The translations under genes were made by a program, and so were the position numbers. Source: Candidatus Blautia stercorigallinarum (lineage in GTDB: Bacteria; Bacillota; Clostridia; Lachnospirales; Lachnospiraceae). From it: 64,000 nucleotides of DNA. Below are positions 1 through 8,045 of this stretch, in pieces (positions within the stretch are counted from its first letter, which is position 1; every line of letters begins with the position of its first letter). The notes under the pieces are model-generated. The model ran no database searches, had not been told where the DNA came from, and saw only the letters and a list, made by a program, of their open reading frames with translations. The DNA is taken from NCBI GenBank assembly GCA_019112785.1, contig DXIQ01000027.1:1-64000 (forward strand). The letters run 5' to 3'.

Positions 1-21
1 TTTGGACAATTCATTATTCAT
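1..21 (-). CDS. 5' end of an unidentified gene
   Basis: Only the first codons (Met-Asn-Asn-Glu-Leu-Ser-Lys) lie in the window. An AAGGAG site at 31-36 (on the - strand) is 9 nt from the ATG at 21. A second ATG at 27 is only 3 nt from that site and less likely. The site overlaps the stop of the upstream DUF4097-like gene, so the two are probably co-transcribed. Function cannot be judged. Confidence 0.5.
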
Positions 22-35
22 ATGCATTTTCTCCT

Positions 36-725
36 TTATGAAACAATTATAAAAGGTTTGGAGAAAACTTGCAATGAAGAACTGGCAGAAAAAACGGATC
101 CATCTATATAGGACAGCTGGATTTCTCCGTCTTTTGCAGACAATTCCATTTCTAAACTGCTGTCTGCTGGATCTCCTGCCAGCGTTCCCCGGATATCTCC
201 GTAGCGGGTGCTGATATTCAGCCCTTCTTTAATTACAGTATTCTCAAAGATAATATCTCCGTCATAAGATTCGGCCTTCATTTCTTCCAGAGCAACGGCG
301 CCTGTCCAGATATCGCTGTCACTGGTGCTTAATTTCAGACGACCGTCAAAATCCTCCGGCAGAAAAAGCTCGAATTTTACTTCTTTATAGGAGTCGGATT
401 CAGATTCGTCCCCTGCAATAAAGATCCCCATGTTGGGCCTGGTTATGTTTTTAACGGACAAAGTACCCTTTTCTTCCCCTATTTCGTAGCGGCTGCTGTC
501 ATCATCCGGCAGATAATAATGAAAATATATTTTGTCATTCTCTGATGTACAAATCCTTACAGGAACCTCCGTTTCCTTAATGGTGATCGAATGGATCGCC
601 GGGGAATCCGAACAGGTATACCGGAATTTTTCATATTCCGGAGTCCGTCCTTTCCAGTAAATACCGCAGCTGTCCAAACAAATAAGTGTGGTCAAAATCG
701 TGAAAAAAACTACTTTCTTTTTCAT
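36..725 (-). CDS. Putative lipoprotein with DUF4097-like beta-rich domain
   Basis: 229 aa. The N-terminus is a lysine-rich start, a hydrophobic stretch and a Leu-Asp-Ser-Cys motif near residue 20, which reads as an atypical lipobox (Asp at -2), so surface anchoring is likely but not certain. The rest is rich in short beta strands with repeated Ser/Asp-Gly-Asp turns (S-D-S-D-I-W, Y-D-G-D-I, Y-G-D-I, K-D-G-E-I), the pattern of DUF4097 'putative adhesin' right-handed beta proteins. Such proteins often sit beside sensory or envelope-stress operons. It diverges from the LytTR regulator, with a 173-bp shared intergenic region, and is followed at once by another gene. No enzymatic motif is seen; the role is unknown. 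Confidence 0.6.
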   Translation of the reverse strand: MKKKVVFFTILTTLICLDSCGIYWKGRTPEYEKFRYTCSDSPAIHSITIKETEVPVRICTSENDKIYFHYYLPDDDSSRYEIGEEKGTLSVKNITRPNMGIFIAGDESESDSYKEVKFELFLPEDFDGRLKLSTSDSDIWTGAVALEEMKAESYDGDIIFENTVIKEGLNISTRYGDIRGTLAGDPADSSLEMELSAKDGEIQLSYIDGSVFSASSSLQVFSKPFIIVS

Positions 726-870
726 ATAGATTCATTCCTCCTTCAGGCTTATTTTCTACAGAAATTATTCTATATTCCTGATTTTAACAGGATGTATGCG
801 AGTATCTTTCTCCTTTGTTGTGATCGGTCTGCTTTTTGATGTAAATAAATGCTGCCGACATGCTCAGAAA

Positions 871-879
871 TGTTATAAT
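871..879 (+). promoter_or_regulatory. Extended -10 promoter of the two-component operon
   Basis: TG-T-TATAAT at 871-879 is a perfect extended -10 element 20 nt before the response-regulator ATG at 899. No good -35 lies 17 nt upstream, which is usual for extended -10 promoters. The spacing implies a very short 5' leader, just holding the GAGGTG ribosome site. Confidence 0.6.
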
Positions 880-898
880 GGCTTTGTGAGGTGACGCT

Positions 899-1609
899 AT
901 GTTCAGAATAGGAATCTGTGATGATGACCTGCAGGAAGCTCAGAAAATAGAAGAGTATATCAGGCATATGCCCTTTCATGACCTGGAAACGGAAGTTTTT
1001 CTGTCCGGTGAAGAGCTGCTCCGTCATCATCTGGAAAATAAAAAATATAATATCATTCTGCTGGATATTGAACTGCCCTCTGTAAACGGGATTGAAACCG
1101 CCATAAAACTTCGCAAAACAGATCTGGATATGGTGTTGATATTTGTAACCGCCCACAGAGAATATGTCTACAAAACCTTTGAAGCTCTTCCCTTTCGTTT
1201 TCTGGAAAAGCCGGTTTCATATGATATGCTGGTTAACAGCATAGGAGAGGCGATCCGGTATCTGGAAGAGAGGAGAAGCTATTTTTTCTACAAGAAGGGC
1301 AACCGCCATTACCAGATACCGGCCAGAGATATTTTATACTTTGAAGCTTTGAACAGAAAGATCAAGATCGTATCTCTCGATCAGACAGAAATCTGTTACG
1401 GTAAGATCCATGCACTTATGGGACAGCTGAATCCGGATTATTTTCTACGGGTCCATAATTCTTTTATTATCAATATGGACCATATTACTTCATTCAGCGA
1501 GAAAGAGGTCCTTCTGAGAAATAAATATTCTATTCCTGTCAGCCTGAAATACCGGGAACAGGCCCGGCTGGAACATCTGAAATTTGTGGAGAGGAGGTGC
1601 TGCAGATGA
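899..1609 (+). CDS. LytTR-family response regulator (AgrA-like)
   Basis: 236 aa. Residues 1-120 form a receiver domain: the acidic patch C-D-D-D near residue 8, the phospho-acceptor Asp in I-I-L-L-D-I-E near residue 57, a Thr in F-V-T-A-H and the Lys of E-K-P. Residues about 135-235 form a LytTR DNA-binding domain (D-I-L-Y-F-E-A, R-V-H-N-S-F-I-I-N). Such regulators bind paired repeats upstream of peptide, bacteriocin or envelope genes. The stop overlaps the kinase start by ATGA, so the pair is translationally coupled. The cognate kinase is frameshifted in this sequence. The target genes are unknown; the divergent DUF4097 lipoprotein is a candidate by position only. Confidence 0.9.
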   Translation: MFRIGICDDDLQEAQKIEEYIRHMPFHDLETEVFLSGEELLRHHLENKKYNIILLDIELPSVNGIETAIKLRKTDLDMVLIFVTAHREYVYKTFEALPFRFLEKPVSYDMLVNSIGEAIRYLEERRSYFFYKKGNRHYQIPARDILYFEALNRKIKIVSLDQTEICYGKIHALMGQLNPDYFLRVHNSFIINMDHITSFSEKEVLLRNKYSIPVSLKYREQARLEHLKFVERRCCR

Positions 1610-2888
1610 TAAAGATCCTGTTGATCTGCTTAGATCTGCTCCTGTATGGAATAGATTTTGCTGTTCTTTTGAGATTTATGGACATACAGTATGGGAAAAG
1701 CTCTCTAAAACTCAAAACCAGGATTCTTTTGCTTTTATCTGCGGCTGCTATTTCAGGCGTTCTATTATGGATCAGCCCTTTTGCCGGAACGTACCCTTTT
1801 TTCAGCGTGTTTTTTCCCTGTTCTTTCTCAGATTTTATCAGAAGGACTGGCAGAAAATGATCCTTCTTTTTTCCATTGAGTTTGTGACAGCTCTATATCT
1901 GACAGTCTTTCTTCTGGCTGTTATACGCAGCGCAAAGCTGGATTTCAGCTATCTCGGACTGAACTTTTTCTTTCTGTCAGGGAGCATGCATGTGTGTTTC
2001 TGGTGTCTGATCCTGATCCTTGGGAAGATCAGAATGGAGGAAAGTGTCCTGCTGCCGCCTAAACATTTTGCTGTTATCATGGCAATTCCCGGTATCAGCT
2101 TTCTGGTCCTGGTCTTCTTTCTCCTGCGGATCAATTTTTATCCGGACACTTTATTTTTCCTGGAGTTTCCTCTGATCACTGCCTTTATTTTTATTAATGT
2201 GACAACGGCTTTTATATACAGCCAGTTTTGCAATCTGCTGAAAAGGAATACGGACGTTCTTCTTCTCCAGCAACAGATAAAGCTTTCTGAGCAGTATTAT
2301 GAAGATTTGTCCCTGTCCCAGCAGCGATTGAAAGGCATACGCCATGATATGAAAAATCATCTTCAGTCTCTTTGCTGGATGGCCGCAAGGATCACTCCTA
2401 AATCCAGAGAAACGGAAGAGATCCAGGAATATCTGGGACATCTGACACAGGATATCGGGGAAGCGTCGCAGATCCTTTCTACAGGAAACATGGGATTGGA
2501 CGCTATTTTATCCCTGAAGCTCGGCCAGGCAAGAGAGGAAAAGATCACTGTACAAAGCAAAATCTCTGTTCCAAAAGAGATCGGTCTGGCAACAGAAGAT
2601 GGTATCATCATATTGGGAAATCTTCTGGACAACGCCATGAAAGCATGCCGGGAAAATCCAAAAGAAAAAAGATGGATCCATCTGGATATCCATTATATTC
2701 CCCGTACACTTTTTATACGGATAACGAATCCTCTGCCTTTCTTACAGGAAGGAGAAAAGGAGCAGAAAAAAGGGCAGGGATTCGGTCTGAAGAATGTCCG
2801 TACCGCAGTGAAAAACTATCATGGCGTACTGGAGATCCAGGAGGAAAAGAAATGCTTTACCGTTAAGATCCTTTTATATAATCTGTAA
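1606..2888 (+). pseudogene. AgrC-like GHKL sensor kinase, frameshifted near 1797-1815
   Basis: The ATG at 1606 has a GGAGAGGAGG site and overlaps the regulator stop. The start frame encodes two or three membrane helices, then hits a stop at 1858-1860. The rest of the kinase continues in the -1 frame: more membrane helices, the H-box (R-H-D-M-K-N-H), the N-box (G-N-L-L-D-N-A-M) and a G-box (G-Q-G-F-G-L-K-N-V). Reading across with one extra T in either T6 run (1797-1802 or 1810-1815) restores a continuous membrane domain. This is what a one-base deletion in a homopolymer would produce, so the gene is a recent pseudogene, a slippage site or an assembly error. If intact it would be about 430 aa, normal for AgrC/LytTR-linked kinases. 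Confidence 0.8.
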
Positions 2889-2906
2889 TTTTCTTGACAT
2901 ACATTG

Positions 2907-2912
2907 TATAAT
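2907..2912 (+). promoter_or_regulatory. Probable -10 element upstream of the flavoprotein
   Basis: A perfect TATAAT. A TTGACA at 2894-2899 is only 7 bp away and cannot be its partner; no matching -35 is found at 16-18 bp. Initiation near 2919 would start the transcript at the foldable leader. Confidence 0.4.
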
Positions 2913-2990
2913 ATTTTCAGATCATAGATCGAAAAGAGATGCGGGAAACCGTCCGGGATGCAAAATCCTCGGCTTAAGGATCTGAAATAT
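2911..2990 (+). ncRNA. Candidate structured leader RNA (family not recognised)
   Basis: Three pairings are visible. P1: 2911-2923 with 2979-2990 (core CAGATC/GATCTG, extended by TTT/AAA). P2: CGG 2942-2944 with CCG 2949-2951 closing a GAAA tetraloop. P3: 2953-2959 with 2965-2972 closing a GCAAA loop, one bulged T. P2 and P3 are back to back, giving a compact three-way shape that ends just before the AGGAGG site of the flavoprotein gene. If transcription starts near 2919, only about 5 bp of P1 are in the RNA. It matches no riboswitch class I can name with confidence. Confidence 0.4.
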
Positions 2991-3007
2991 ATAAGGAGGA
3001 AAATGAA

Positions 3008-3625
3008 ATGAAAGTATTACTGATCAACGGAAGTCCAAACGCAAAAGGATGTACCTATACTGCTTTAATGGAAGTAGCTTCTGCTCTTGAAGGAGAGGGC
3101 ATTGAAACAGAACTGATCCATGTAGGAAATAAAGATATCCGGGGGTGCATAGCCTGCGGTAAGTGCAGCACAACAGGAAAGTGTGTCTTTGATGATCTGG
3201 TAAATGAGACGGCGCCTAAATTTGAAAAAAGTGATGGGATCGTTATCGGATCTCCCGTGTATTATGCCTCTGCAAACGGCACACTGATCTCATTTCTGGA
3301 CCGCCTTTTCTACAGCACCGGTTTCGATAAAAGCATGAAGGTAGGCGCTTCTGTGGTATCTGCCAGAAGAGGAGGATGTACAGCCACCTTTGACGAGCTG
3401 AACAAATATTTTACCATTTCCAATATGCCCATTGCCTCCAGCCAGTACTGGAACCAGGTTCATGGCAATACTCCGGAAGAGGTAAAGCAGGATATCGAAG
3501 GATGTCAGATCATGCGGACATTAGGAAGAAATATGGCTTTTCTGGTCAAGAGCATTGCTCTTGGAAAAGAAAAATATGGTCTTCCTGAAAAAGAACCTTT
3601 TACACCTACCAACTTTATCCGGTAA
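3008..3625 (+). CDS. Iron-sulfur flavoprotein / NADPH-dependent FMN reductase family
   Basis: 205 aa with a flavodoxin-like fold. The N-terminal N-G-S-P-N motif near residue 8 binds FMN phosphate in the family, and G-S-P-V-Y-Y-A near residue 80 is the second flavin loop. Cysteines at about 47, 50, 53 and 59 are spaced C-x2-C-x2-C-x5-C, the compact 4Fe-4S motif of archaeal/clostridial Isf proteins, so it probably carries FMN plus a cluster and passes electrons between ferredoxin and an unknown acceptor in the cytoplasm. Monocistronic, behind the foldable leader, with a strong AAGGAGG site. Confidence 0.8.
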   Translation: MKVLLINGSPNAKGCTYTALMEVASALEGEGIETELIHVGNKDIRGCIACGKCSTTGKCVFDDLVNETAPKFEKSDGIVIGSPVYYASANGTLISFLDRLFYSTGFDKSMKVGASVVSARRGGCTATFDELNKYFTISNMPIASSQYWNQVHGNTPEEVKQDIEGCQIMRTLGRNMAFLVKSIALGKEKYGLPEKEPFTPTNFIR

Positions 3626-3646
3626 GTCAGCTGCCAACTGTAAAAC

Positions 3647-3690
3647 AGCCCTCTGTGTGCAGGTTATGATACCTGGGTTTGCAGAGGGCT
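3647..3690 (+). terminator. Inverted repeat, possible terminator
   Basis: AGCCCTCTG (3647-3655) pairs with CAGAGGGCT (3682-3690), with an inner CAGGT/ACCTG pairing in the loop. The T tract after it is weak (TCACTATTT), so termination efficiency is uncertain. Confidence 0.5.
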
Positions 3691-3729
3691 TCACTATTTC
3701 AGAAAAAGCGGCTTTTTAAACAGGTGAAA

Positions 3730-3758
3730 TTGACAATCATGGCTATATGAGATAAAAT
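3730..3758 (+). promoter_or_regulatory. Sigma-A promoter of the site-2 protease gene
   Basis: TTGACA (3730-3735), a 17-bp spacer and TAAAAT (3753-3758) form a near-consensus housekeeping promoter about 50 nt before the coding start. Confidence 0.75.
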
Positions 3759-3810
3759 TGTGAAAACATAAATCCTGTTTTAGACATGTACGGTTAGAAA
3801 GGAAATGCTT

Positions 3811-4512
3811 ATGTATCTGAATTATTATATCCAGCAGCTCCGTATGCTGATCTACACGGTACCGGTTATGCTCATTGCCATAACGATCCACGAGTTTGCC
3901 CATGGCTGGGTGTCTTATAAGCTGGGAGATCCTACCCCCAAGTATGAAGGGCGGTTAAGTCTCAATCCCCTCAGACATCTGGACCTTATCGGAACCTTGT
4001 GTCTTTTATTCTTCCATATGGGCTGGGCAAAACCTGTACGGATCAATACCGCCTATTACCGGAATAAGCGGCAGGGGATCATCTGGGTTTCTCTTGCAGG
4101 CCCTTTTGCCAACTTTCTTACGGCGTTTCTTTCTCTGCTGATCTGCGGCGCTCTTATGCGTTTCGGAAATTCGGGGAACAGCGCCGTATCTGTAGGAGTT
4201 ATGTTGTGTTATTATTCTGCTGTGCTTAATATTGGTCTGGGAGTTTTTAATCTGATTCCCATTCCCCCTTTGGACGGATCCAACGTAGTAGAGCAGATGT
4301 ATCCGCGGGTTTTCTATTTTTACCAGAGGATACGTCCTTACTGCACGCTGATCCTTCTGATCCTTTTGGTCACCGGAGTTTTGTCCAGGCCTTTGAGTAC
4401 TGCTAATAACGGAATTTTTGCTGCTATGTGGAATGTAGTCAGCACACTTTTTTCTCTGGGAACAGGGGGAAGTTCCGGCGGAGGGGTATCTTCCGGCGGA
4501 GGATATATTTGA
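3811..4512 (+). CDS. Site-2 protease family membrane metalloprotease (M50)
   Basis: About 233 aa from the ATG at 3811, preferred over 3805 because the GAAAGGA site is then correctly spaced. The first membrane helix carries the zinc motif H-E-F-A-H-G near residue 29; the third zinc ligand lies in N-L-I-P-I-P-P-L-D-G near residue 150. Four to six membrane helices are evident. It belongs to the short group without a PDZ domain, usual in Firmicutes; substrates are unknown. The last 20 residues are an unusual Gly/Ser-rich tail (G-T-G-G-S-S-G-G-G). It has its own promoter and is convergent with the siroheme reductase across a shared terminator. Confidence 0.88.
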   Translation: MYLNYYIQQLRMLIYTVPVMLIAITIHEFAHGWVSYKLGDPTPKYEGRLSLNPLRHLDLIGTLCLLFFHMGWAKPVRINTAYYRNKRQGIIWVSLAGPFANFLTAFLSLLICGALMRFGNSGNSAVSVGVMLCYYSAVLNIGLGVFNLIPIPPLDGSNVVEQMYPRVFYFYQRIRPYCTLILLILLVTGVLSRPLSTANNGIFAAMWNVVSTLFSLGTGGSSGGGVSSGGGYI

Positions 4513-4538
4513 TATTGAGGAAAATTGTTACATAAATA

Positions 4539-4582
4539 GGCCGGCAGCCTCCGAACCGATACTGAGACTGCCGGCCGTATAT
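4539..4582 (+). terminator. Terminator of the protease gene
   Basis: GGCCGGCAG (4539-4547) pairs with CTGCCGGCC (4568-4576), followed by GTATATTTTTATG. It lies between two convergent genes and could act in both directions, but the T run favours the + strand. Confidence 0.7.
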
Positions 4583-4584
4583 TT

Positions 4585-6144
4585 TTATGCTTCAAAATCC
4601 AGAACCGGTTCTTCATATTTTTGTACCAGTTCCAGAAAGAGACTTTTATTTCCCGGGAGCCATTCTTCAAAGCTTTTGTGGCTTTTTTGTATGGTTTTTC
4701 CCAGTTCTGCCAGAAATTCCGGGATTACCTCTTCCGGCAGGATACCTGCCTCTTCTCCAATCCTGGAACCGGGCTCTTGTGCCTGGCCATTGATGAAAAC
4801 CCGAAATGCAGGAACCGTCTCTCCCCGTATTTTTTTCCGGCATCCCATAAATCCCAGTGAAGCGGCCTGATGGGTGCCGCAGCCGGAGGGACAGCCGGAG
4901 ATATGGATCCTGGGGAGGACGCCGTCAGGAAAATTCTCTTTCCGTACTCTTTCAATACAATGGGCCAGAAGCCACTGGGAACAGCCCAGTCCCTGCTGGC
5001 AGATGGGGACGCCGATACAACTGGTACTGGTCTCAAAAAGATTTTCTCCTCCCCCTCCTGTGGCTTCCAGGATCCTGGGCACCTCCTTTGCCGTGAGATG
5101 AAGGAGATACATAGTCCCGTCAGGAGAAAGGCGGATCTCTGTATCCGGGATATTTTTCAATACTTCACAGAGCACCATAATATTTTTCTGTGTAAGGCAG
5201 CCTCCCATAGGATGATAGGAAACCCCATAAAGTCCCGGTTGTTTCTGAGGAAAGATCCTGGGGCCTTCGATTTCCCCCTCCCCACTTTTTAATACCGGAT
5301 GAGCGTAGAAAACCGGCCAGGGAGTTTCTTCTTTTTTGGCTTCCTCCAGACATCGGACATACTCTTCTTTGATCCTTTCTTCCCCCAGAGTGTCCTGAAG
5401 ATAACGGCTTCTGGACTTTGCCCGGACTTTGTAATCTCCGTACCTGGTAAAAAGCCGGAGCATAGCGCTGACATAAAGGCTTACATTCTCTGGCTTTCCA
5501 TGTCTCTCCACAAGAACTCCCATTTTGGGATTCGGCCCCAGTCCTCCGGCGCAGTATACAGAAAAGGTCCCGTCAGGATTGGCTATAAATCCCAGATCAC
5601 GCATATTGGCATGGGTAAGATTTTCTTTGGTATTTGAAAAGGCTACTTTCAGCTTCCTGGGAAGGTGGAGTTCTGTCATACGGCCAAGGAGATAATCACT
5701 GATTGCTTCTGCGTAAGGCAGTACGTCAAAGGTTTCCTCTCTGTCTGTACCGGAAAGAGGACTGGCCATTACATTTCTGGGATTATCCCCGCCTCCTCCA
5801 ATGGTAATGATCCCTTGCTCCAAAGCCTCCCGCATAAGGGAAACCACCTGGGAAGCAGACAGATTGTGTACCTGGATGGTCTGGCAGGTAGTGATCTTCA
5901 TAAGCTCCAGGGGATATTCTCTTGTCTTTTCCCCAAGAAAAGCCAGATGTTCTTTTGAGATCCTGCCTCCCGGAAAGCGGAGACGGAGCATATAGTTTTT
6001 CTCCCTCTGGGCATAACAGCCAAACCGGCCGGAAATCCCTTTAAAAGTTTTCCGGTCAATTTCTCCGGACTCGAAGGCCTGGGTCCTCTCTTCAAACAGT
6101 TCGGTTTCCTTGACAAATTGTTGAATCAAATCTTCACTGATCAT
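4585..6144 (-). CDS. Nitrite/sulfite reductase hemoprotein (siroheme, 4Fe-4S)
   Basis: 519 aa, normal size for single-subunit ferredoxin-type sulfite/nitrite reductases. It shows both duplicated half-domains of the family and the cluster/siroheme ligands near the C-terminal third: T-S-T-S-C-I-G-V-P-I-C (C-x5-C) and S-G-C-P-S-G-C-G (C-x3-C). The reaction is a six-electron reduction of sulfite to sulfide or nitrite to ammonia in the cytoplasm; the sequence alone does not choose. No flavoprotein partner or sulfate-assimilation gene is adjacent, so electrons probably come from ferredoxin. The AAAGGAG site before 6144 supports the start. Monocistronic, divergent from the AAA-nuclease gene. Confidence 0.88.
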   Translation of the reverse strand: MISEDLIQQFVKETELFEERTQAFESGEIDRKTFKGISGRFGCYAQREKNYMLRLRFPGGRISKEHLAFLGEKTREYPLELMKITTCQTIQVHNLSASQVVSLMREALEQGIITIGGGGDNPRNVMASPLSGTDREETFDVLPYAEAISDYLLGRMTELHLPRKLKVAFSNTKENLTHANMRDLGFIANPDGTFSVYCAGGLGPNPKMGVLVERHGKPENVSLYVSAMLRLFTRYGDYKVRAKSRSRYLQDTLGEERIKEEYVRCLEEAKKEETPWPVFYAHPVLKSGEGEIEGPRIFPQKQPGLYGVSYHPMGGCLTQKNIMVLCEVLKNIPDTEIRLSPDGTMYLLHLTAKEVPRILEATGGGGENLFETSTSCIGVPICQQGLGCSQWLLAHCIERVRKENFPDGVLPRIHISGCPSGCGTHQAASLGFMGCRKKIRGETVPAFRVFINGQAQEPGSRIGEEAGILPEEVIPEFLAELGKTIQKSHKSFEEWLPGNKSLFLELVQKYEEPVLDFEA

Positions 6145-6301
6145 AAACCAATCGCTCCTTTAATGCTGTTACTATTTTTCACAGATTTTCCCAGATTATA
6201 CATTTCCCAAGGAAGGAGTCCTGTACTTCTTTTAAAAGACATGATAAAATTATGGATAGTACGAAAATAAGGTTCTTGACACAGTAGAAAGGAAATACGT
6301 T

Positions 6302-7996
6302 ATGGCAAGAAAGGTATCTATAGGCTATCAAGAATTCGATGATATGATCCGGGGAAACCTGTTCTATATTGATAAAACAGGCTTTATAAAAGAATGGTGG
6401 GACAGAAGAGATAAAGTTACGTTGATCACACGGCCAAGACGATTCGGCAAAACCCTGACTATGGATATGGTCCGAAAATTCTTTTCTATAGAACATCCGG
6501 AAAACAGAGAGCTTTTTCAGAAATTGAATATCTGGAAAGATCCCTATTATCAGGAGATCCAGGGAAAATACCCGGTTATCAGCCTGAGCTTTTCAGATAT
6601 TAAAGAAAATTCTTATCCGCAGGTGAGAAAAAAAATCTGTGAAGTAATTGTGGATCTTTATAATTATTTTTATTTCCTTACAGAAGGAGCCTTATTAAAT
6701 CCCAGAGAAAAAGAATATTTTTATCAGATTTCTTCTGAAATGGAGGATTCTGAGGCTTCTATTGCTTTAAGAAGACTGTCAGGCTATCTTTATAAATATT
6801 ATGGAAAAAAGGTCATTATCCTGCTGGATGAGTATGATACGCCTATGCTGGAAGCTTATGAAAGAGAATACTGGGAAGAACTCGCAACCTTTACACGAAG
6901 TCTCTTTAACGCAACATTTAAAAACAATCCTTATCTGGAACGGGCAATTATGACCGGAGTTACAAGAGTCAGTAAAGAATCTATATTTTCGGATTTAAAT
7001 AATCTAAAAGTAATCACAACCACCTCCGAGGAATACGGGAATTGTTTCGGATTTACGGAAGAAGAAGTTTTTGCGGCATTGGACGAATATGGCTTTTCCC
7101 ATAAAAAGCAGGAAGTGAAAAACTGGTATGACGGCTTTACTTTTGGAAATCACACAGATATCTATAATCCATGGTCAATTACGAACTTTCTGGACACAGG
7201 AAAATTACAGCCTTATTGGGCGAACACAAGTTCAAACCATTTGGCGGACGTACTGATACGGGAAGGAAGCAAAGATATCAAAATAGATTTTGAAAACCTC
7301 CTTTTGGGTAAAAGTATCACAACACAGATAGATGAACAGATTGTTTATGACCAGCTAGCCGAAAGGGAAAGCGCTATTTGGAGCCTTTTCCTTGCCAGTG
7401 GATATCTGAAAGTAGAAAAAGTGGACTTTCTGGAAGAAAGCGGGCGGACCTTTTATTCTTTAAGTCTGACAAATAAAGAAGTACGGATCATGTTTGAAAA
7501 TATGATCCATGGCTGGTTTGCAGATTATGACAGTAATTATAACGATTTTGTAAAAGCCTTGCTGCAGGAAGATCTGAAAGCAATGAATTTATATATGAAC
7601 AGAGTTGCGGCCGTAACTTTCAGTTTCTTTGATACTGGAAGAAAAGCTTCCCTCAGAGGTCAGCCGGAAAGATTTTATCATGGCTTTATTTTAGGTCTGA
7701 TCGTAGAGTTGGAAGATCGTTATCAGATAACTTCAAACAGAGAAAGCGGTTTTGGAAGATATGATGTGATCCTGGAGCCGAAAAAGCCTGAAGATAAGGC
7801 TATTATCATGGAGTTTAAGGTGCAGGATACCACTGATGAGAAAAATCTTTCAGAAACTGTTCAGGCAGCGCTGCAGCAGATTGAAGAGCGAAAATATGAA
7901 ACAGTTCTTACATCCAAGGGAATACCTGCTGATAAAATACGGAAATATGGCTTTGCTTTTTGTGGGAAAAAAGTTTTTATAGGGGCAGGAAAATAG
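6302..7996 (+). CDS. AAA-ATPase-like protein with C-terminal PD-(D/E)XK nuclease fold
   Basis: 564 aa. The N-terminal half is the AAA-ATPase-like family (PF09820 type): a P-loop variant R-P-R-R-F-G-K-T near residue 48 and a Walker B I-I-L-L-D-E-Y-D-T near residue 175. The C-terminal part has a PD-(D/E)XK-like core: a G-R-Y-D-V-I Asp, then I-I-M-E-F-K-V near residue 505. These proteins are expanded in gut Clostridia and Bacteroides, often in accessory regions; their function is unproven, with suggestions of mobile-element biology or defence. A stand-alone gene with a GAAAGGA site, low G+C compared with its neighbours, which hints at transfer. Confidence 0.82.
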   Translation: MARKVSIGYQEFDDMIRGNLFYIDKTGFIKEWWDRRDKVTLITRPRRFGKTLTMDMVRKFFSIEHPENRELFQKLNIWKDPYYQEIQGKYPVISLSFSDIKENSYPQVRKKICEVIVDLYNYFYFLTEGALLNPREKEYFYQISSEMEDSEASIALRRLSGYLYKYYGKKVIILLDEYDTPMLEAYEREYWEELATFTRSLFNATFKNNPYLERAIMTGVTRVSKESIFSDLNNLKVITTTSEEYGNCFGFTEEEVFAALDEYGFSHKKQEVKNWYDGFTFGNHTDIYNPWSITNFLDTGKLQPYWANTSSNHLADVLIREGSKDIKIDFENLLLGKSITTQIDEQIVYDQLAERESAIWSLFLASGYLKVEKVDFLEESGRTFYSLSLTNKEVRIMFENMIHGWFADYDSNYNDFVKALLQEDLKAMNLYMNRVAAVTFSFFDTGRKASLRGQPERFYHGFILGLIVELEDRYQITSNRESGFGRYDVILEPKKPEDKAIIMEFKVQDTTDEKNLSETVQAALQQIEERKYETVLTSKGIPADKIRKYGFAFCGKKVFIGAGK

Positions 7997-8045
7997 AGAA
8001 GCTTTCCGGACAATCAGGAAGGCAGAAAAAGAAAGGAGCGTTCAG

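Noticed and set aside
2894-2912. TTGACA followed by TATAAT as a promoter
   Set aside because: The spacer is only 7 bp; the two hexamers cannot be used together.
2918-2984. Resemblance of the leader to a c-di-GMP-I (GEMM) riboswitch (GAAA hairpin then GGGATGCAAA)
   Set aside because: The second GEMM helix with its tetraloop receptor is missing, and GGGAT is paired in a local hairpin here; the likeness is probably chance.
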